Shown here in pieces: positions 60,966-64,000 of a stretch of DNA of 64,000 nucleotides. The translations under genes were made by a program, and so were the position numbers. Source of the DNA: Paraspadella gotoi. Its lineage: Eukaryota > Chaetognatha. Every line of letters starts with the position of its first letter. Positions within the stretch are counted from its first letter, which is position 1. The stretch is from the NCBI GenBank assembly GCA_051294375.1, contig CM119268.1, positions 21,844,010 to 21,908,009 on the forward strand. The letters run 5' to 3'. Below the pieces are notes generated by a model. It did not search any database. It worked only from the letters and a program-made list of their open reading frames with translations, and had not been told where the DNA came from.

Positions 60966-63908
60966 TTTCGTCTTATATTTTTCTCACCGTCAAAATCGTA
61001 CAGTAAGTCGAGAGGCGAGAAACCGGTCTTGATTAAATTGCGGACCAGCTTAAGTTTTTTTTTATTTTCTAGTCGATCCGTTTTTTCATAACATATGGTG
61101 GTTTTTTTCTTTTTTCTAAATTTAAACTAAACTATTAATTAAAACCGGTGGGAAAAAAATAAATCGATAAATCCGGTTGAAGCCATTTTTCTTTTGTTAA
61201 ACTTTTGTTAAGTTGGTTACCTAAAGAAAAAAATTGATTCTCTACTAAGACAGGTATTTGAATTCTTAAAGGTTAAAATTGGTTAAAATTAAAAAAAAAA
61301 TGATAGTAATGCTTACGGTATTTTATCCGCATCTACCGCCCTTGATGATTCCATAACTCCTAAAGTAACATATTGTGGAAATTGAGTAAAATTCCGATTT
61401 TGATTCTTTGTCGTCGTTTTGTTTGTCTGTCAGTAATTCTAATTAATGATATCCGTAATTCTCTTTTGTTCGTTTGTCTGTCAGTAATTCTAATTAATGA
61501 TATCCGTAATTTTCTTTTGTTCGTTTGTCTGTCAGTAATTCTAATTAATGATATCCGTAATTCTCTTTTGTTCGTTTGTCTGTCAGTAATTCTAATTAAT
61601 GATATCCGTAATTTTCTTTTCTTTTCTTTTCCCGCTCAAATCGACCCTTAAACCCTCCCATCTCCTTTCAGCGCCTCAACCATGCCGCCCATCGGCGTCG
61701 ATTTCGACTATCTCGTCTTGGGCGCCGGATCCGGCGGAAACGCCAGCGCCCGGCGCGCGGCTCTCCTCGGAGCCAAAGTGGGCGTGGTCGAGGGCGCCCG
61801 TTTTGGCGGGACCTGCGTCAACGTGGGCTGCGTGCCCAAGAAGGTCATGTTCAACGCAGCGATGCACGCGGAGATGATCCACGACCACGCCGATTACGGG
61901 TCTGGTGGAAGGAAGAGACGACGAGAGTCAATGACCAGGATCTTGAGATCTTTGACAGATCTTGAGATCTTGAGATCTTGAGATCTTTGACAGATCTTGA
62001 GATCTTGAGATCTTTGACAGATCGGTCGTGTTTCTTCATTTTCTAATCGTCGAAAAAGCAGATTTAGTCTATTGATCATTTTATTTTTTATTTTCCGTCC
62101 GGTTTGTATTCTATTGATTAGTCTTTTTTAAATCGTTTGGCCGGTTTTTTGCTTTAAAAAAATCTGAGTTGATAGCTGCTTCATTTTTTAAAGGTCACTT
62201 GGGTTCCATGCTTCTACTCAGAAACCGCGAGAGTTTCAATTCTTATCGTTACTGGGTATTACTCTTTAAAAGTTAGTCGTTTTGTGAGGATTTCATGTTT
62301 AAATGTTAGCGACGTTGTTAAATGTCTTTTTCATCGGGAGTCTTTGCCTCATGTTGATAAAACCTCGTCTCATGTCTTTTGTCTCTCTCTCTCTCTCGAC
62401 TCTCTCTCTTTTCCTATTAGAACTTGGTTATTAATGATTTAAATCACGGCCTCAGGTTCGACATCCGACTTAACAAGTTCGACTGGTCTGTCATCAAAAA
62501 TAAACGCGACGCTTACGTCAAGCGTCTCAACGGAATTTACGGCACGAATCTCAAGAATGACGAGATCGAACATTTCGACGGATGGGGAAAATTGATGGGG
62601 AAGGGAAAAGGTGAGAGAAATAGGATTTTGGAATGAGGGGAAGAGTGATGGTCGGAAGAAGTTAGGAATTCCCATTGTGAAAATGGCAATTGTGAAAATG
62701 GCAATTGTGAAAATGGCAATTGTGAAAATGGCAATTGTGAAAATGGCAATAGAGAGCGATGTACGCCTATTTGCGGGTTGCCTGTGATGCCCAGCTGGGT
62801 TGGGCAATGGGGATTCTCATTTTCCGACCCTCAGTGGCGCTGCCTGCCGGGCAAAGGGGGAATTTGTTTCAGGAAAATCCGCGGCAATTATTTTTAAAGA
62901 AATGTTTTTTTTTTTTTTTTTTTTGCCGAAAATATTTGATTTATAAATCAATATCCCGTCCTTAGTCTCGGTCTCCCTGAAGGACGGATCGACGCGCGTG
63001 TTGACCGCCTCCAACATCCTCGTCGCCACCGGCGGCGCTCCAGTCAAGCCCTCCTCCATTCCCGGCGCCGATCTCGGCATCACCTCCGACGGCTTCTTCG
63101 AGTTGGAGGATCTTCCCGCCAAGTCGGTCGTCGTCGGCGCCGGATACATCGGCGTCGAATTGGCCGGGATCCTCAGCGCCTTGGGGTGAGGTGTGGGTCG
63201 TGGGTGAGAATTAGTTGAGATTGATTAGATTTAATTCATTAGGTCAGTATTATTTTTTCGCCAAAAGGGCATTTTTCTTTTTAATCTTTTTCCACATGTA
63301 AGACTTGATTTGACGACGCGCGCCAGTAATTAACGCTTCGGGTTCCAGGGATGGAAGTTTAACTAGGAGAGGCGCATTTAAGTCAGTTTGACAACATTTG
63401 TTGGCAGACAATAAGTTGACAATATGTTGATTACAAGAGGTCTTGAGAGACTAAGGAGGAAAATCGCGGGAATGATAGAGAGAGAGAGAGAGAGAGAGNN
63501 NNNNNNNNTTTGAATTTATTCAATGGGGCTTTAGGCACCAAATAAAACAATACGCCATTACATTTAAGTCTAAGAATTTAGGCATTCCTCATGAAATCTT
63601 TCCAATTTACAATTTATGCACGTATTTTCCCTTTGCAAGAGAGAGAGAGAGAGACCGACCGCTAAACACAATAACCACCAGGCATTGACCCCCCCAAACT
63701 TTTGTTTCAATATCTCTCCCTCGATCTTCCTCTCAGCTCTCGCACGTCAGTTGTTCTCCGCAACACGACGGTTCTTCGGACTTTCGACTCGACGATCAGC
63801 GAAGGCGCGACTCTTGATTTGGCCAACGCGGGAATCGAACTCAAGAAGACGAGAGAGGTCGCCAAAGTGGAGAAGAACGCGAGCGGGAGGCTGGACGTCT
63901 CTCTCAAG
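60640..63908 (+). CDS. GSR: Glutathione reductase, mitochondrial leader plus N-terminal half (continues past the window)
   Basis: NADPH-dependent flavoenzyme that reduces GSSG to GSH. Exons 60640-60857, 61672-61899, 62456-62610, 62966-63185, 63737-63908, phases consistent; the remainder lies beyond the window. Exon 1 encodes about 72 residues rich in Arg, Ser and Leu with almost no acids ([20 protein letters not shown]), a typical mitochondrial presequence. Exon 2 has a second Met (61682) followed at once by [12 protein letters not shown], the FAD-binding GxGxxG, and the redox disulfide CVNVGC in [26 protein letters not shown] and [10 protein letters not shown] identify glutathione rather than thioredoxin reductase. 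[18 protein letters not shown] is the NADPH-binding fold. The two starts suggest mitochondrial and cytosolic forms. The donor after exon 2 (gtctgg) is weak. Introns contain three tandem repeats and one 10-N gap. Confidence 0.92.
61421..61624 (+). repeat. 51-bp tandem repeat, four copies, in a glutathione reductase intron
   Basis: Copies begin at 61421, 61472, 61523 and 61574 with gtttgtctgtcagtaattct as the unit start and only a couple of base differences. Because 51 is a multiple of three a frame stays open through it, but it encodes a repetitive hydrophobic peptide with no support as a gene. Confidence 0.9.
61940..62023 (+). repeat. Short imperfect repeat of a gatcttgagatctttgac unit
   Basis: Overlapping copies of cttgagatct and ctttgacagat, palindromic in part (agatct), in the second intron of glutathione reductase. 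Confidence 0.8.
62674..62750 (+). repeat. 15-bp tandem repeat, five copies
   Basis: Unit attgtgaaaatggca repeated perfectly from 62674, in the third intron of glutathione reductase. Confidence 0.9.
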
Positions 63909-64000
63909 GTGGGTCGATGATGGGCAAAGTTAATCGTTGCTGAAGATGGGAAAATGAGGAAATCTGCAACTGTTGTTCGCTTGAAGGTGTCTTGCTTCGG

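Noticed and set aside
61373-61651. Open frame with a repeated 17-residue hydrophobic unit
   Set aside because: It is the translation of a 51-bp satellite inside an intron.
1-64000. CRISPR arrays, rRNA, prokaryotic operons, viral genes
   Set aside because: None found. The spaced short repeats are microsatellites or minisatellites, and the coding content is spliced animal genes.

Overview
This is a eukaryotic, almost certainly animal (invertebrate metazoan), genomic window. Coding sequence is GC-rich and split into many short exons with clean GT-AG (occasionally GC-AG) junctions. Introns are AT-rich or homopyrimidine. The gene content is metazoan: a spectraplakin, a P-glycoprotein-type ABC transporter, the ciliary protein CFAP58 and glutathione reductase. 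CFAP58 implies motile cilia or flagella somewhere in the life cycle. I cannot name the phylum. Four runs of 10 N show a draft scaffold, and a few frame breaks in otherwise conserved exons suggest residual indel errors.

Layout. From 1698 to 56040 (+) runs one giant spectraplakin gene (MACF1/dystonin/short stop family). It enters the window inside the second calponin-homology domain and continues through the plakin domain with its SH3, a Gly/Ala-rich linker with one hydrophobic stretch, a long spectrin-repeat rod, two EF-hands, a GAS2 domain and a Ser/Arg/Thr-rich tail. I resolve 77 constitutive exons (about 15.1 kb, roughly 5,036 residues) whose splice phases all agree. I also find four in-phase alternative pieces: an internal start (27917-29293), a 48-nt microexon in the GAS2 region (49862-49909), a 234-nt cassette (51724-51957) and an alternative terminal exon with three SxIP motifs (53504-54288).

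Two complete genes lie antisense inside spectraplakin introns. The intron 12160-20026 holds a 23-exon full-length ABCB transporter (minus, 18317 to 12483) and, beside it, a 1.14-kb element with roughly 205-bp inverted repeats (18804-19943). The intron 33066-38054 holds a 16-exon CFAP58 gene (minus, 37770 to 33308) whose last exon carries expanded low-complexity repeats.

Downstream on + are a three-exon gene for an unrecognised acidic and Cys-rich protein (58237-60033) and the 5' half of glutathione reductase (60640 to beyond the end). The reductase's first exon encodes a typical mitochondrial leader, and its second exon has its own Met just before the FAD domain.

How the genes relate: spectraplakin links actin (CH), microtubules (GAS2) and growing plus ends (SxIP to EB1), and the alternative 3' exons would tune the microtubule end. 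The nested genes have no evident functional tie to their host; shared or antagonistic transcription is possible but only inferred.
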